Shown piece by piece: positions 34,905 to 44,611 of a DNA stretch of 64,000 nt (positions are counted from its first letter, which is position 1; each line of letters opens with the position of its first letter). A model generated the notes under the pieces. That model saw only the letters and a list, made by a program, of their open reading frames with translations, did not search any database and was not told the origin of the DNA. The position numbers and the translations under genes were made by a program. Source of the DNA: JAJYRX01 sp041655275 (GTDB taxonomy: Bacteria; Pseudomonadota; Gammaproteobacteria; Burkholderiales; Burkholderiaceae_B); NCBI GenBank assembly GCA_041655275.1, contig JBBAFU010000002.1, forward strand, positions 1-64,000, given 5' to 3'.

Positions 34905-36425
34905 ATGACAGAAATCGAATTCAATGCTCTGGCCGCCCAAGGCTACAACCGCATTCCCATCATCGCCGAGACCTACGCCGATCTCGACACGCCGCTGGCC
35001 ATCTACCTCAAGCTTGCACACAGCGGGCCGGAAGGCGGGTGCAACAGCTTCCTGCTGGAATCCGTCGTGGGCGGCGAGCGCTTCGGGCGCTACTCCTTCA
35101 TCGGCCTGCCCGCCCGCACCCGCCTGCAGGCCAGCGGCAACACCACCCAGGTGATACACGATGACCAGGTGATTGAAACCCACGAAGGCAACCCGCTGGA
35201 TTTCATCGAAAGCTACCAGAAGCGCTTCAAGGTGGCCCTGCGCCCCGGCATGCCGCGCTTTGCCGGTGGTCTGGCGGGCTATTTCGGCTATGACACGGTG
35301 CGCCACATCGAGCCCACACTGGGCGCGGCAAGCCTGCCCCTGCCCGCCGGCCAGGAGGAAGGCATTCCCGACATCCTGCTGCTGCAGGTGGACGAGCTGG
35401 TCATCGTGGACAATCTGGCCGGCCGCACCTATCTGCTGATCTACGCCGATCCGGCCACACCCGAGGCCTATGCCCGCGCCAAGCGCCGCCTCAAGACCCT
35501 GCGCGAGAAGCTGCGCATGCCGGCCGTCATCCCCTATGCCTACGCCAGCCTGCAGACGGAATCGCGACGCGATTTCGACAAGGAAGACTATCTGGCGGCC
35601 GTGCACAAGGCCAAGGAGTACATTGCCGCCGGCGAAATCATGCAGGTCCAGATCGGCCAGGTCATCGCCAAGCCCTTCCGGGACTCCCCGCTGTCGCTGT
35701 ATCGCGCCCTGCGCTCGCTCAACCCCTCGCCCTATATGTACTACTGGAATTTCGACCGCTTCCAGGTGGTCGGCGCCTCGCCCGAAATCCTGGTGCGCCA
35801 GGAGCGGGTCGAAAAGACCGAAGGCGAAGTCACGGAAGTCACCATCCGCCCTCTGGCGGGCACGCGCAAGCGCGGCGCCACACCGGCGGAAGACGCCCGC
35901 CTGGCCGAAGAGCTCACGGCGGATCCCAAGGAGCGCGCAGAGCATGTCATGCTCATCGACCTGGCGCGCAACGATGTCGGACGGGTGGCCCGCACCGGCA
36001 CCGTCGAAGTCACCGACACCATGAGCATAGAGCGCTACTCCCACGTCATGCACCTGGTATCCAACGTGACGGGCGAGCTCAGGGAAGGGCTGAGCAACAT
36101 GGATGTGCTGCGCGCCAGCTTCCCGGCCGGCACGCTCACCGGCGCGCCCAAGGTGCGCTCCATGGAAATCATCGACGAGCTCGAACCCGTGCGCCGGGGC
36201 ATCTACGGCGGTGCCGCCGGCTATCTCAGCTATGGCGGTGAAATGGATCTGGCCATTGCCATCCGCACCGGCGTCGTCCAGGATGGCATGCTGTACGTGC
36301 AGGCCGCCGCCGGCATCGTGGCCGATTCCAGCCCCGAAGCGGAATGGCAGGAGACCGAGGCCAAGGCGCGCGCCCTGCTGCGCGCCGCCGAGCAAGTCCA
36401 GTTCGGACTCGACGAACCTATCTGA
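34905..36425 (+). CDS. trpE: Anthranilate synthase component I
   Basis: This 506-residue protein has an N-terminal regulatory domain that includes the Trp-feedback segment (SFLLESVVGGERFGRYSFIG, containing the LLES motif). The C-terminal chorismate-binding domain (about 235-500) shows RPLAGTRKRG, HVMLIDLARNDVGRV, GTLTGAPKVRSM and AAAGIVADS. With TrpG it makes anthranilate from chorismate and glutamine. The start at 34905 (MTEIEFNALAAQ) matches TrpE N-termini; the open frame extends 19 codons into the attenuator. It is the first structural gene of trpEGDC. Confidence 0.95.
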   Translation: MTEIEFNALAAQGYNRIPIIAETYADLDTPLAIYLKLAHSGPEGGCNSFLLESVVGGERFGRYSFIGLPARTRLQASGNTTQVIHDDQVIETHEGNPLDFIESYQKRFKVALRPGMPRFAGGLAGYFGYDTVRHIEPTLGAASLPLPAGQEEGIPDILLLQVDELVIVDNLAGRTYLLIYADPATPEAYARAKRRLKTLREKLRMPAVIPYAYASLQTESRRDFDKEDYLAAVHKAKEYIAAGEIMQVQIGQVIAKPFRDSPLSLYRALRSLNPSPYMYYWNFDRFQVVGASPEILVRQERVEKTEGEVTEVTIRPLAGTRKRGATPAEDARLAEELTADPKERAEHVMLIDLARNDVGRVARTGTVEVTDTMSIERYSHVMHLVSNVTGELREGLSNMDVLRASFPAGTLTGAPKVRSMEIIDELEPVRRGIYGGAAGYLSYGGEMDLAIAIRTGVVQDGMLYVQAAAGIVADSSPEAEWQETEAKARALLRAAEQVQFGLDEPI

Positions 36426-36452
36426 GCCCCGCCTTTTACGGAGACCATCATC

Positions 36453-37016
36453 ATGTTGCTCATGCTGGACAATTATGATTCGTTCACCTGGAACCTGGTC
36501 CAATACTTTGGCGAACTGGGCGAACACGTGGTCGTGCACCGCAACGACCAGATCACCATCGAGGACATCCGCGCCCTGCAACCGGAGCGCATCTGCCTCT
36601 CGCCCGGACCCGGCACACCGGAGCGCGCCGGCATCCTGGTGCCGCTCATACAGGCCATGGCCGGCGAGGTGCCCATCCTGGGCGTATGCCTGGGTCACCA
36701 GGCCATCGCCTGCGCCTTTGGCGGACGCCTGCGCCCCGCCGCCCGGATCATGCACGGCAAGGTCTCGACCATCACGCACGACGGCACCGACGTCTTCCAG
36801 GGACTGAAGCAGCCGCTCACCGTCACGCGCTACCACTCGCTGGCCGTGGACCCGGATCACATTCCCGACTGCCTGCGCGTGACGGCACATGCCGAAGACG
36901 GCGAGATCATGGGCCTGTGCCACAAGACACTGCCGATCAGCGGCGTGCAGTTCCACCCGGAATCCATACTCAGCGAACAGGGCCACGACCTGCTCCGGAA
37001 CTTTCTGAATGCCTGA
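36453..37016 (+). CDS. trpG: Anthranilate synthase component II (glutamine amidotransferase)
   Basis: This 187-residue class I glutaminase has the oxyanion segment SPGPGTPERAG, nucleophile Cys in GVCLGHQAIA, and the His-Glu pair in VQFHPESILSE. It supplies ammonia to TrpE. Because pabA is missing beside pabB-pabC, TrpG may also serve aminodeoxychorismate synthase, as in several bacteria with an amphibolic subunit. It lies 27 bp after trpE. Confidence 0.95.
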   Translation: MLLMLDNYDSFTWNLVQYFGELGEHVVVHRNDQITIEDIRALQPERICLSPGPGTPERAGILVPLIQAMAGEVPILGVCLGHQAIACAFGGRLRPAARIMHGKVSTITHDGTDVFQGLKQPLTVTRYHSLAVDPDHIPDCLRVTAHAEDGEIMGLCHKTLPISGVQFHPESILSEQGHDLLRNFLNA

Positions 37017-37043
37017 ATGCCCCCTGCAATCAAGGAACCCTCA

Positions 37044-38075
37044 ATGACCATCACTCCCACTGAAGCACTGGTCCGCTGTATCGAGCATCGCGAGATCTTC
37101 CATGAGGAAATGCTGCATCTGATGCGCCTGCTGATGCGCGGTGAAATCTCTGCGCCCATTGCCGCCGCCCTGATCATGGGGCTGCGCGTCAAGAAGGAGA
37201 CCATCGGCGAGATCACGGCCGCAGCCACCGTGATGCGCGAATTCGCGACCCCCGTGCCGGTATCCGATCCGCAAGACCTGCTCGACCTGTGCGGCACGGG
37301 CGGCGACAGCGCCCACACCTTCAACATCTCGACCGCAGCGATGTTTGTTGCCGCCGCCGCAGGCGCCAGGATCGCCAAGCATGGCGGACGCAGCGCCTCA
37401 TCCTCATCGGGCAGCGCCGATGTGCTGGAAGCCCTGGGTGCCAACATCATGCTCAGCCCGGAACAGGTGGCCGATTGCCTGGAGGCCACCGGCATCGGCT
37501 TCATGTACGCGCCCAGCCACCACAGCGCCATGAAGAATGTGGCCGCGCTGCGCAAGGAGCTGGGCGTGCGCACACTGTTCAACATCCTCGGCCCGCTCAC
37601 CAACCCGGCCGGTGCGGCCAATCAGCTCATGGGCGTCTTCCACCCCGATCTGGTCGGCATTCAGGTACGCGTGCTGCAGCGTCTGGGCTCGCGCCACGTC
37701 CTCGTGGTCCACGGGCGTGACGGCATGGACGAAGCCACACTGGGCGCCTCCACCATGGTGGGCGAGCTCAAGGATGGCGAGGTGCGCGAATACGACATCC
37801 ACCCGGAAGATTTCGGCATGGCCATGGTCTCGAGCCGCAGCATACAAGTGGCAAGCCGCGAGGAATCCGCCGGCCTTGTGCTGGCAGCCCTGGAAAACCG
37901 CCCCGGGACGGCACGTGATATCGTCGCCTTCAATGCCGGCCTTGCAATCTATGCCGGCAATCGCACGCCCAGCCTGAAGGAAGGGCTGGAATTGGCTACG
38001 GAAATCCTGGCTTCGGGTGCCGCCAGGGAACGCCTGGATACTTTCTGCACCCGGACGCGAGCGTATACGCAATGA
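37044..38075 (+). CDS. trpD: Anthranilate phosphoribosyltransferase
   Basis: This 343-residue enzyme transfers the phosphoribosyl group of PRPP to anthranilate. Signature segments are DLCGTGGDSAHTFNISTAAMFVAAAAG, KHGGRSASSSSGSADVLEALG, FMYAPSHHSAMKNVAALRKELGVRT and FNILGPLTNPA. The start at 37044 (MTITPTEALVRC) is 27 bp after trpG; nine extra upstream codons in frame are unlikely. The stop overlaps the trpC start by 4 bp. Confidence 0.95.
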   Translation: MTITPTEALVRCIEHREIFHEEMLHLMRLLMRGEISAPIAAALIMGLRVKKETIGEITAAATVMREFATPVPVSDPQDLLDLCGTGGDSAHTFNISTAAMFVAAAAGARIAKHGGRSASSSSGSADVLEALGANIMLSPEQVADCLEATGIGFMYAPSHHSAMKNVAALRKELGVRTLFNILGPLTNPAGAANQLMGVFHPDLVGIQVRVLQRLGSRHVLVVHGRDGMDEATLGASTMVGELKDGEVREYDIHPEDFGMAMVSSRSIQVASREESAGLVLAALENRPGTARDIVAFNAGLAIYAGNRTPSLKEGLELATEILASGAARERLDTFCTRTRAYTQ

Positions 38076-38875
38076 CCGATATTCTTGCCCGTATCCTGGA
38101 GGCCAAGAAGGCCGAAGTGGCGAGCGCGCGCCAGATGCGCAGCGAAGCCGATCTGCTGCGCGAAGCGCGCAGCCGCAAGGATGTACGCGGCTTCCTGCAG
38201 TCCCTGCAGAACCGCATCGCCGCCGGCAAGCCCGCCGTGATCGCCGAGATCAAGCGGGCCTCCCCGTCGCGCGGGGTGCTGCGCGATCCCTTCAATCCGG
38301 TCGAGATCGCCACGGCCTATGCCGCAGGCGGCGCCGCCGGGCTTTCCGTGCTCACCGACGTGCAGTTCTTCCAGGGCGCGACCGATCACCTGCGCCAGGC
38401 ACGCGCCGCCTGCGCCCTGCCGGTGCTGCGCAAGGATTTCATGATCGACCCCTATCAGGTGATCCAGGCACGGGCCATGGGCGCGGACTGCATCCTGCTC
38501 ATCGTGGCCGCACTCAGCCTGTCCGCCCTGCGCGAGCTGGAATCCCTGGCCATGGAGCTGGGCATGGACGTGCTGGTGGAAGTCCATGACGGCGAGGAGC
38601 TTGAAACCGCGCTTCAGCTGCGCACGCCGCTGGTAGGCATCAACAACCGCAACCTGCGCAGCTTCGAGACCCGGCTGGAGACCACGCTTGGCCTGCTGGA
38701 CCAGATTCCGGAAGATCGCCTGGTCGTCACCGAGAGCGGCATCCTCAAACCGGAAGATGTGGCCCTCATGCGCGCGCACGACGTCAACGCCTTCCTGGTC
38801 GGCGAAGCCTTCATGCGCGCACCGGACCCCGGTGTGGCGCTGCGCAGCCTGTTCTTCGACGATGCGCAACACTGA
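38072..38875 (+). CDS. trpC: Indole-3-glycerol phosphate synthase
   Basis: This 267-residue TIM-barrel enzyme has the motifs VIAEIKRASPSRGVL (catalytic Lys), SVLTDVQFFQGATDHL, LRKDFMIDPYQV, EVHDGEELETAL, VGINNRNLRSFE and VTESGI. It closes the indole ring of carboxyphenylamino-deoxyribulose phosphate. It is a monofunctional TrpC without a TrpF fusion. It begins at ATGA inside trpD. trpF, trpB and trpA do not follow, so the pathway is split. Confidence 0.95.
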   Translation: MTDILARILEAKKAEVASARQMRSEADLLREARSRKDVRGFLQSLQNRIAAGKPAVIAEIKRASPSRGVLRDPFNPVEIATAYAAGGAAGLSVLTDVQFFQGATDHLRQARAACALPVLRKDFMIDPYQVIQARAMGADCILLIVAALSLSALRELESLAMELGMDVLVEVHDGEELETALQLRTPLVGINNRNLRSFETRLETTLGLLDQIPEDRLVVTESGILKPEDVALMRAHDVNAFLVGEAFMRAPDPGVALRSLFFDDAQH

Positions 38876-39611
38876 CGGCGTCACCGCAAGCAACATCCTC
38901 ACGGAAGGCCTCGAGACCCATCTCGGGCGCCTGCCGCCGGCCTGGCGCACGCCCCTGATGGCTGCATCGCTGGCGCCGGTACGTCGCAAGCTGGCTGAGT
39001 TTCTCGCGCAACGGCTGGCGCAAGGCGCACGCATCTACCCGCACGCCCCTTTGCGCGCGCTGGAATTCGCCCCGCCTGACGCCATTCGCGCCATCATCCT
39101 GGGCCAGGACCCCTATCATGGTCCCAATCAGGCCCAGGGCCTTGCCTTCTCGGTACCGGATACCTGCCGCTGCCCGCCCAGCCTGCGCAATATCCGTCAG
39201 GAGCTGGCGGCCAATTTCCCCGACCAGGTTTCGCACCTGCGCCACGATCTGGGCGCCTGGGCGCAACAGGGCGTGCTGCTGCTCAACGCCGTGCTCACGG
39301 TCGAAGACGGGCAGCCGGCCTCGCACAGCGGCCATGGCTGGGAAGCGCTCACCGATGCCATCCTGGAAACCGCCGTCGCCTCACCCCGTCCGCGCGTCGC
39401 CCTGCTGTGGGGCGCCCACGCGCAGCGCAAGCGACCCCTGCTGGAAGCGGCTGCGGGCGGACCACTGCTCATCCTGCAGGCCAACCATCCTTCGCCACTG
39501 TCGGCGCGGCGCCCGCCACGCCCCTTCATGGGCTGCGGCCACTTCCGGCAGGCAAACGCCTGGCTGCAGGCCCGGGGCGAGGCGCCGCTGGACTGGCTGG
39601 CCGCGACATGA
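38862..39611 (+). CDS. ung: Uracil-DNA glycosylase, family 1
   Basis: This 249-residue protein has the family 1 motifs: GQDPYHGPNQAQGLAFSV with the catalytic Asp, a LLLNAVLTVEDGQPASHSGHGWE segment, LLWGAHAQRK, and HPSPLSARR with the catalytic His and minor-groove loop. It excises uracil from DNA. The start at 38862 overlaps trpC by 14 bp and fits a coupled gene; a shorter start would remove part of the fold. It is a housekeeping repair gene riding on the trp operon. Confidence 0.92.
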   Translation: MRNTDGVTASNILTEGLETHLGRLPPAWRTPLMAASLAPVRRKLAEFLAQRLAQGARIYPHAPLRALEFAPPDAIRAIILGQDPYHGPNQAQGLAFSVPDTCRCPPSLRNIRQELAANFPDQVSHLRHDLGAWAQQGVLLLNAVLTVEDGQPASHSGHGWEALTDAILETAVASPRPRVALLWGAHAQRKRPLLEAAAGGPLLILQANHPSPLSARRPPRPFMGCGHFRQANAWLQARGEAPLDWLAAT

Positions 39612-40783
39612 TGAAAACATCGCATTCCGGACTGCCGGCAGGCCTGCCGCCGCCCGATCCCGAGGCCCTGCAGCACAGCGAACAACTGGCCGCAACGCTG
39701 CGCCGCCGGATCGCCGCCAGCCCCGGTGCCAGCCTGCCTTTCGACATCTGGATGGAGGCCGCGCTCTATGCGCCGGGCATGGGCTACTACACCGCCGGCA
39801 GCCACAAGCTTTCAGCGGCGCGCAACGAAGGGGATTTCACGACGGCACCCGAGCTCAGCCCGTTGTTTGCGCAGACGCTGGCGCGGCAAGTGGCGCAGAT
39901 CCTGGATCAATGCGAGGGGCGGCCGCAGATCCTGGAGTTCGGCGCCGGCACGGGCCGTCTCGCGGCCGGGCTGATGGCCACGCTGCAGCAGGACGGGATC
40001 GACGCACAGTACGCCATCCTCGAGCTCTCGCCCGAGCTGCAGGCGCGCCAGCGCCGGCAACTGGCCCATCTGGGCGAGCGTGTTCAATGGCTGAACACCC
40101 TGCCCGACGCATTCGAAGGTTGCGTCATCGCCAACGAAGTGCTGGACGCCATGCCGGTGCAGATCGTGCAATGGGATGATGACGGCAATCCGGCCGAACT
40201 GCATGTCGGACTGGACGGCGAGGCATTTGTGGAATGCCTGCGCCCGGCACCGCCGGCGCTGCAGGCCGTTGCCCGGGAGCGCATGGCCGCCCTGCCCGGC
40301 TACCGCTCCGAAATCAATCTGCGCGCCGAAGCATGGATGCGTGATCTGGGCCGCCGGCTGACGCGCGGCGCGGCCCTCATCATCGACTACGGCTTTCCAC
40401 GCCACGAGTACTATCACCCGCAGCGCGCGCAGGGCACCCTCATGTGCCACAGTCAGCATCACAGCCATGCGGACCCCCTTGTGCTCGTGGGCCTGCAGGA
40501 CATCACCGCGCATGTGGACTTCACCGCCATGGCGGATGCCGCACTGGAAAGCGGCCTGGATGTGCTCGGCTATACCGCGCAGGCCCGCTTCCTGCTCGAT
40601 GCCGGACTGCCGGCCCTGCTGCAGGCCGGCAGCGCCATGCCGGATGCGCGCACGCTGTCGGGCGTGCAGACCCTGCTCTCGGAAGCCGAGATGGGTGAAT
40701 TGTTCAAGGTGCTTGCCGTGGGGCGCGCCATCGACGGGCCGCTGATCGGCTTCGTCTCGGGAGACCGGCGCCACCGGCTATGA
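39608..40783 (+). CDS. MidA/NDUFAF7-family SAM-dependent methyltransferase
   Basis: This 391-residue protein of the DUF185 (MidA) family has an N-terminal helical segment with ISF-like SLPFDIWMEAALYAPGMGYYTAG, the motif EGDFTTAPELSPLFAQTLAR, a Rossmann SAM-binding site LEFGAGTGRLAAGL, and VIANEVLDAMPVQIVQW. The human homologue methylates an Arg of a complex I subunit; bacterial targets are largely unknown. It overlaps the ung stop (ATGA). It converges on cca with a 6-bp overlap. Confidence 0.88.
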   Translation: MMKTSHSGLPAGLPPPDPEALQHSEQLAATLRRRIAASPGASLPFDIWMEAALYAPGMGYYTAGSHKLSAARNEGDFTTAPELSPLFAQTLARQVAQILDQCEGRPQILEFGAGTGRLAAGLMATLQQDGIDAQYAILELSPELQARQRRQLAHLGERVQWLNTLPDAFEGCVIANEVLDAMPVQIVQWDDDGNPAELHVGLDGEAFVECLRPAPPALQAVARERMAALPGYRSEINLRAEAWMRDLGRRLTRGAALIIDYGFPRHEYYHPQRAQGTLMCHSQHHSHADPLVLVGLQDITAHVDFTAMADAALESGLDVLGYTAQARFLLDAGLPALLQAGSAMPDARTLSGVQTLLSEAEMGELFKVLAVGRAIDGPLIGFVSGDRRHRL

Positions 40784-41875
40784 AGAAGCCAGCACGCCCT
40801 GTATCGCCTGAAGTCGTGCCGCATCCAGCGCCGCCCTGATCCGCCCGGCGTCATCCGCATGCCGGCGCGCGATCGCCGCTGCATCCACAGTGACGACCGC
40901 CGTCACGCAGGCCTGCCAGAAAGGTTTATCCACATCATGTACGCAGGCGGCCGCGTCCAGCAGCATATGGAACCGCCCGGGGCGACGCAGCACGTCGCAG
41001 GCCATGAGCGTGGCCAGGATGTCATCGGCCTGTGGCGGTGCGGCCACCATCGCCAGCACCCGCGGCAACAGGCGTGCCAGATCACGGCAGGCCGCCGGTG
41101 CGCGCACGTGGTCGGCCACGGCCCCGGGCGCAGCGGCATCGCGGCACAACAGGGCGAAGCGTGCCGCCAGCGGCAAACCATGCTGCACCGCACAATCCAA
41201 GGCTTCACGCCAGCCCTCACCCAGCGCGAGGCCGGGCAACACCCGCTCGAACGCCCCCGTCTGCAACAGCACCTCCAGCATGCGGACGGGATGCGCCGTC
41301 ATCAGACCCTTGGCCAGCTCCTGCCACACGCGCTCGGGCACCAGGGCATCCACCTCGCCGCTCGCTACCAACGCATGCGCGAGCGCCAGCGTTTCGGGCG
41401 CAATGGAAAAGTCATGGAAGCGCGCGGCAAAACGGGCCAGGCGCAACAGGCGCACCGGATCTTCGACAAAGGCCGGTCCGGTGTGGCGCAAGACCCGCCG
41501 GCGGATGTCGTCATGCCCGCCCAGCGGATCGACGAGCGCGCCATCGGCCGTACGCGCCATGGCGTTGATGGTCAGGTCGCGCCGTGCCAGATCCTCTTCC
41601 AGACTGACGTCCCGGCCGGCGTGGAAGACAAAACCCCGGTAGCCCCGGCCCGACTTGCGCTCGGTGCGCGCAAGCGCGTATTCCTCGTGTGTCTGCGGGT
41701 GCAGGAACACCGGAAAGTCTCCGCCCACCGGCACGAACCCGCGTGCCGTCATATCGGCCGGTTCCGCACCCACGACCACCCAGTCACGATCGCCTGCCGG
41801 CAATCCCAGCAGGGCATCGCGCACCGCGCCGCCCACCACATAGACCTGCAGGCCTTCCAGCGCGGCATCGCTCAT
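40778..41875 (-). CDS. cca: CCA-adding tRNA nucleotidyltransferase
   Basis: This 365-residue class II nucleotidyltransferase has VYVVGGAVRDALLGLPAGDRDWVVVG (GGAVRD and the DxD metal site), LARTERKSGRGYRGF, EEDLARRDLTINAMA (RRDxxxNA) and FVEDPVRLLRLARFAARF. It adds or repairs the CCA end of tRNA. It is shorter than the 412-residue E. coli enzyme, which carries a C-terminal HD domain; no HD motif is visible here. It begins at ATGA within the slt stop. Confidence 0.93.
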   Translation of the reverse strand: MSDAALEGLQVYVVGGAVRDALLGLPAGDRDWVVVGAEPADMTARGFVPVGGDFPVFLHPQTHEEYALARTERKSGRGYRGFVFHAGRDVSLEEDLARRDLTINAMARTADGALVDPLGGHDDIRRRVLRHTGPAFVEDPVRLLRLARFAARFHDFSIAPETLALAHALVASGEVDALVPERVWQELAKGLMTAHPVRMLEVLLQTGAFERVLPGLALGEGWREALDCAVQHGLPLAARFALLCRDAAAPGAVADHVRAPAACRDLARLLPRVLAMVAAPPQADDILATLMACDVLRRPGRFHMLLDAAACVHDVDKPFWQACVTAVVTVDAAAIARRHADDAGRIRAALDAARLQAIQGVLASS

Positions 41876-43959
41876 CGCTTGGCCACCGATGCCGCCGGCG
41901 GATCGATGACGCCCAGGCGCGCCTTGAGCGACTGTGGCTCGCCGGAGAACATCATGCGGTAGACCACGGCATTGGACATGACATTCTTCACATACAGCCG
42001 GGTCTCGGTGAAGGGAATGGTCTCGGCGAAGATGGCGCCTTCCACCGGCGCCGCCAGCCGTGCGCGCCACTGCCGGGCGCGGCCGGGGCCGGCGTTGTAG
42101 CCCGCCGAGGCCAGCAGCTCGGAGCCGCCCTGACCGTCGAGCACAATGCGCAGATAGCGCGTCCCGAGCACGGTGTTGGTGTCGAAGTCATTCACCGAAG
42201 AAGGCTTGAAATCCTTCATGCCGATCTTGCCTGCCACCCACTTGGCGGTTGCCGGCATGAGCTGCATCAGCCCGGAGGCCCCCACGCGCGAGCGCGCATC
42301 GGTGATGAAACGCGATTCCTGGCGGATGAGCCCATACACCCAGGCGGGGTCGAGCGCGACTTCCTTCGCCTTTTCGGTAACCCGGCCCTCGAAGGGTGCA
42401 ATGAAGCGCTGCGTGAAGTCGAGCTCGTCGCGCGTGAGCAGCGATGTATTCACCACACGGTCATAGAGATGCTCCTCGCGGGCGAACTCGGACGCCGCCA
42501 GCAGCAGGCGATCATCCAGCCCCCTGACGGCATTCACCCATTCGCGCACACCTTGCGGTCGCCAGCCCAGATCAAACAGCGCAAGCGCACGCTGCAGGCC
42601 GGGACGTGCACGGACATTGTCGAGCTCGGCCGCCGTGACCTCGCGGGGCGCCACGGGAATGAACGGCGTGTGGCCCAGCTCTTCATTGGCCAGCTGGCCA
42701 TAGAAACCCAGATCGTTGGCGATGGCCTCATACCGGCGCATGGCGGCCGCCTCATCTCCCTGCGCCTGCAGTGCACGCCCCAGCCAGTACATCCACACCG
42801 GCTCGTGCTGCTGGCGCGTGCTCATGCGCAGTATGGCCTGCTGCACACGCGCCCAGTCCACGGGATGGGCGCGCAGCTCGGAGCGCACCTGCCACGCGTG
42901 GTTGTAGTCGCTCAGCGGCTGACTGCCGGAACGACGATACCAGCGCGCGGCATCCGGCGCCACGTTGAGCGCTGCAATCAGGCCGAACTGGCTCCACACC
43001 CATTCGACATTCTGCGCGGGCAGGCGCGACGCCCAGTGTTTCTCGATATAGGCGGCCTGGGCGGCCCTGTCCTTGTCCTTGTCCCGCGCCAGACGCGACA
43101 GCGCCAGCGTGACGAGCTCGACCTGAGCCTGATCAGTGGCCTTGCCCTGCTTTGCCAGCCATTGGCGCGGCTGTTTCATGAGCGCCGTGTACTGCACCAT
43201 CTGCCGGCCATCGAACAGATTGGCCGCCATGCGCCGGGCCGGCGCTGTGCGACCCGCCTCGAGCAGGGCGCGCAGCTCGGGTACAAGATCCTGAAAACCC
43301 ATCTGGCCGCGCGCGATGAGCTCATCCAGCATGCCCCAGCAGGCCGCGCCCGGCGCAAAGACCTCCAGGGCCCTGGCGGGCGCCACCACCCGGCCGCTCA
43401 TGGCCTGCGCCTGCAGGATGGCGCAGTCCACCGGTGCCGTGTGGATCACATCGGGGGCCAGCGCCAGTGCCCGACCAGCGTCACCGCCACGCACTGCGGC
43501 TACCACCCAGTCGCTCTTCAGTCGCCGTACCAGATAGGCGTTACTGCTGTTATCGATGAATGCCTGCACATCCGCCTCGGGAATCGGGCGGGTGGAATCA
43601 TGCAGCTGCTGGCGCAGCCACCAGTAGGCCGGGTAATCGCCCAGCACGGCATCGGCACGCGCCGGCTCGACCAGACTGCGCAGACGCGCCCAGTCCTTGC
43701 CCTCGAACGCAGCACGCGCATCCACGACCGCCTGACGCGCTTCGGGCGGTACCATGACGCCACGCAGATCCGGCCCCGGTGGCGGTGTCATGGCGGCAGG
43801 AACCGCCGCCTGCGCCACCGCCCCGGGTGCCGGGGCGGCACTGCAGCCGGCCAGAAGCCCCAGCAGGCCTGTCAGCACCATGGTCCTGCGTGCACCGCCG
43901 GCAAGCCGCCGTGCAGAAAGTTTCCTGCTTTTCTGATACCGTTGAGCCAACATCGACAT
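41872..43959 (-). CDS. slt: Soluble-type lytic murein transglycosylase (Slt70 family)
   Basis: This 695-residue protein has an N-terminal lipobox-like signal (MVLTGLLGLLAGC, Cys about residue 43). A long superhelical U domain runs to about residue 510. A C-terminal SLT domain follows with catalytic Glu in VYGLIRQESRF, then GASGLMQLMPATAKW, GTRYLRIVLDGQGGSELLASAGYNAGPGR. It cleaves peptidoglycan to 1,6-anhydromuropeptides. The start at 43959 follows AAGAGG; a second ATG lies two codons on. The lipobox suggests membrane anchoring, unlike E. coli Slt70. It is divergent, by only 25 bp, from the 5-formyl-THF cyclo-ligase gene. Confidence 0.9.
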   Translation of the reverse strand: MSMLAQRYQKSRKLSARRLAGGARRTMVLTGLLGLLAGCSAAPAPGAVAQAAVPAAMTPPPGPDLRGVMVPPEARQAVVDARAAFEGKDWARLRSLVEPARADAVLGDYPAYWWLRQQLHDSTRPIPEADVQAFIDNSSNAYLVRRLKSDWVVAAVRGGDAGRALALAPDVIHTAPVDCAILQAQAMSGRVVAPARALEVFAPGAACWGMLDELIARGQMGFQDLVPELRALLEAGRTAPARRMAANLFDGRQMVQYTALMKQPRQWLAKQGKATDQAQVELVTLALSRLARDKDKDRAAQAAYIEKHWASRLPAQNVEWVWSQFGLIAALNVAPDAARWYRRSGSQPLSDYNHAWQVRSELRAHPVDWARVQQAILRMSTRQQHEPVWMYWLGRALQAQGDEAAAMRRYEAIANDLGFYGQLANEELGHTPFIPVAPREVTAAELDNVRARPGLQRALALFDLGWRPQGVREWVNAVRGLDDRLLLAASEFAREEHLYDRVVNTSLLTRDELDFTQRFIAPFEGRVTEKAKEVALDPAWVYGLIRQESRFITDARSRVGASGLMQLMPATAKWVAGKIGMKDFKPSSVNDFDTNTVLGTRYLRIVLDGQGGSELLASAGYNAGPGRARQWRARLAAPVEGAIFAETIPFTETRLYVKNVMSNAVVYRMMFSGEPQSLKARLGVIDPPAASVAKR

Positions 43960-43984
43960 TCTGAACTGCCTCTTGAAAAACGCC

Positions 43985-44611
43985 ATGAACCTGCATTCAT
44001 CCCCCCACGCCGCACTGCGTGAAAAGCTCAAGCAAAAGCGGGATGCCCAGAACCTGCGCGACATGAGTCGCGGTGCTCTGCTGATCCGCGGCCGCCTGTT
44101 CACCTGGCTGGCCACCAGCCAGACGCGCATCAACGAAGAAGGGCGTACGCCCATTCAGCGCATTGCCGCCTTCTGGTCCCTGCCCGGCGAACCCGAGCTG
44201 CAGCCCCTGCTGCGCCAGTGGGCCGAGGAAGACGGCTACGAAATCTCATTGCCGGTGGTATGCGCCCCCGACGCCCCCCTGGAGTTTCGCGTATGGAACC
44301 CGGGGGACACGCTTCACGAAGGCGCCTGGGGCATACAGGAGCCCACCGGCCCGGTGGCCGCCCTGCCCGACATCGTGCTGGTGCCCACGCTGGGCTATAC
44401 GCGCAACGGCGACCGTCTGGGTTACGGCAAGGGATATTATGACCGCACGCTGGCCGATTGGCGAGCCCGTGGCCACGCGTTCACCAGCATGGGCGTCGCC
44501 TGGGCCACGGGAGACCTCAGCCAGGAAGACTACCAGCCCGCCGCCCATGACCAGCGGCTTGACGGCATTCTTACCGACAAGGGATGGCCGTTGCCGGCGC
44601 CGCAACTGTAA
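43985..44611 (+). CDS. 5-formyltetrahydrofolate cyclo-ligase family protein
   Basis: This 208-residue enzyme has a basic N-terminal helix (REKLKQKRDAQN), the ATP-binding RIAAFWSLPGEPEL, the substrate motif EGAWGIQEPTGP and the C-terminal LVPTLGYTRNGDRLGYGKGYYDRTLA. It converts 5-formyl-THF to 5,10-methenyl-THF. The ATG at 43985 is preferred to an upstream TTG. Its last 41 bp overlap the end of metF on the other strand. It opens a one-carbon/methyl-cycle block (with metF, ahcY, metK). In E. coli the corresponding gene (ygfA) lies beside the 6S RNA gene; no 6S RNA is recognised here. Confidence 0.9.
   Translation: MNLHSSPHAALREKLKQKRDAQNLRDMSRGALLIRGRLFTWLATSQTRINEEGRTPIQRIAAFWSLPGEPELQPLLRQWAEEDGYEISLPVVCAPDAPLEFRVWNPGDTLHEGAWGIQEPTGPVAALPDIVLVPTLGYTRNGDRLGYGKGYYDRTLADWRARGHAFTSMGVAWATGDLSQEDYQPAAHDQRLDGILTDKGWPLPAPQL

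Noticed and set aside
41689..44022. 777-codon plus-strand open frame across cca and slt
   Set aside because: Antisense shadow; both genes on the minus strand have intact catalytic motifs.
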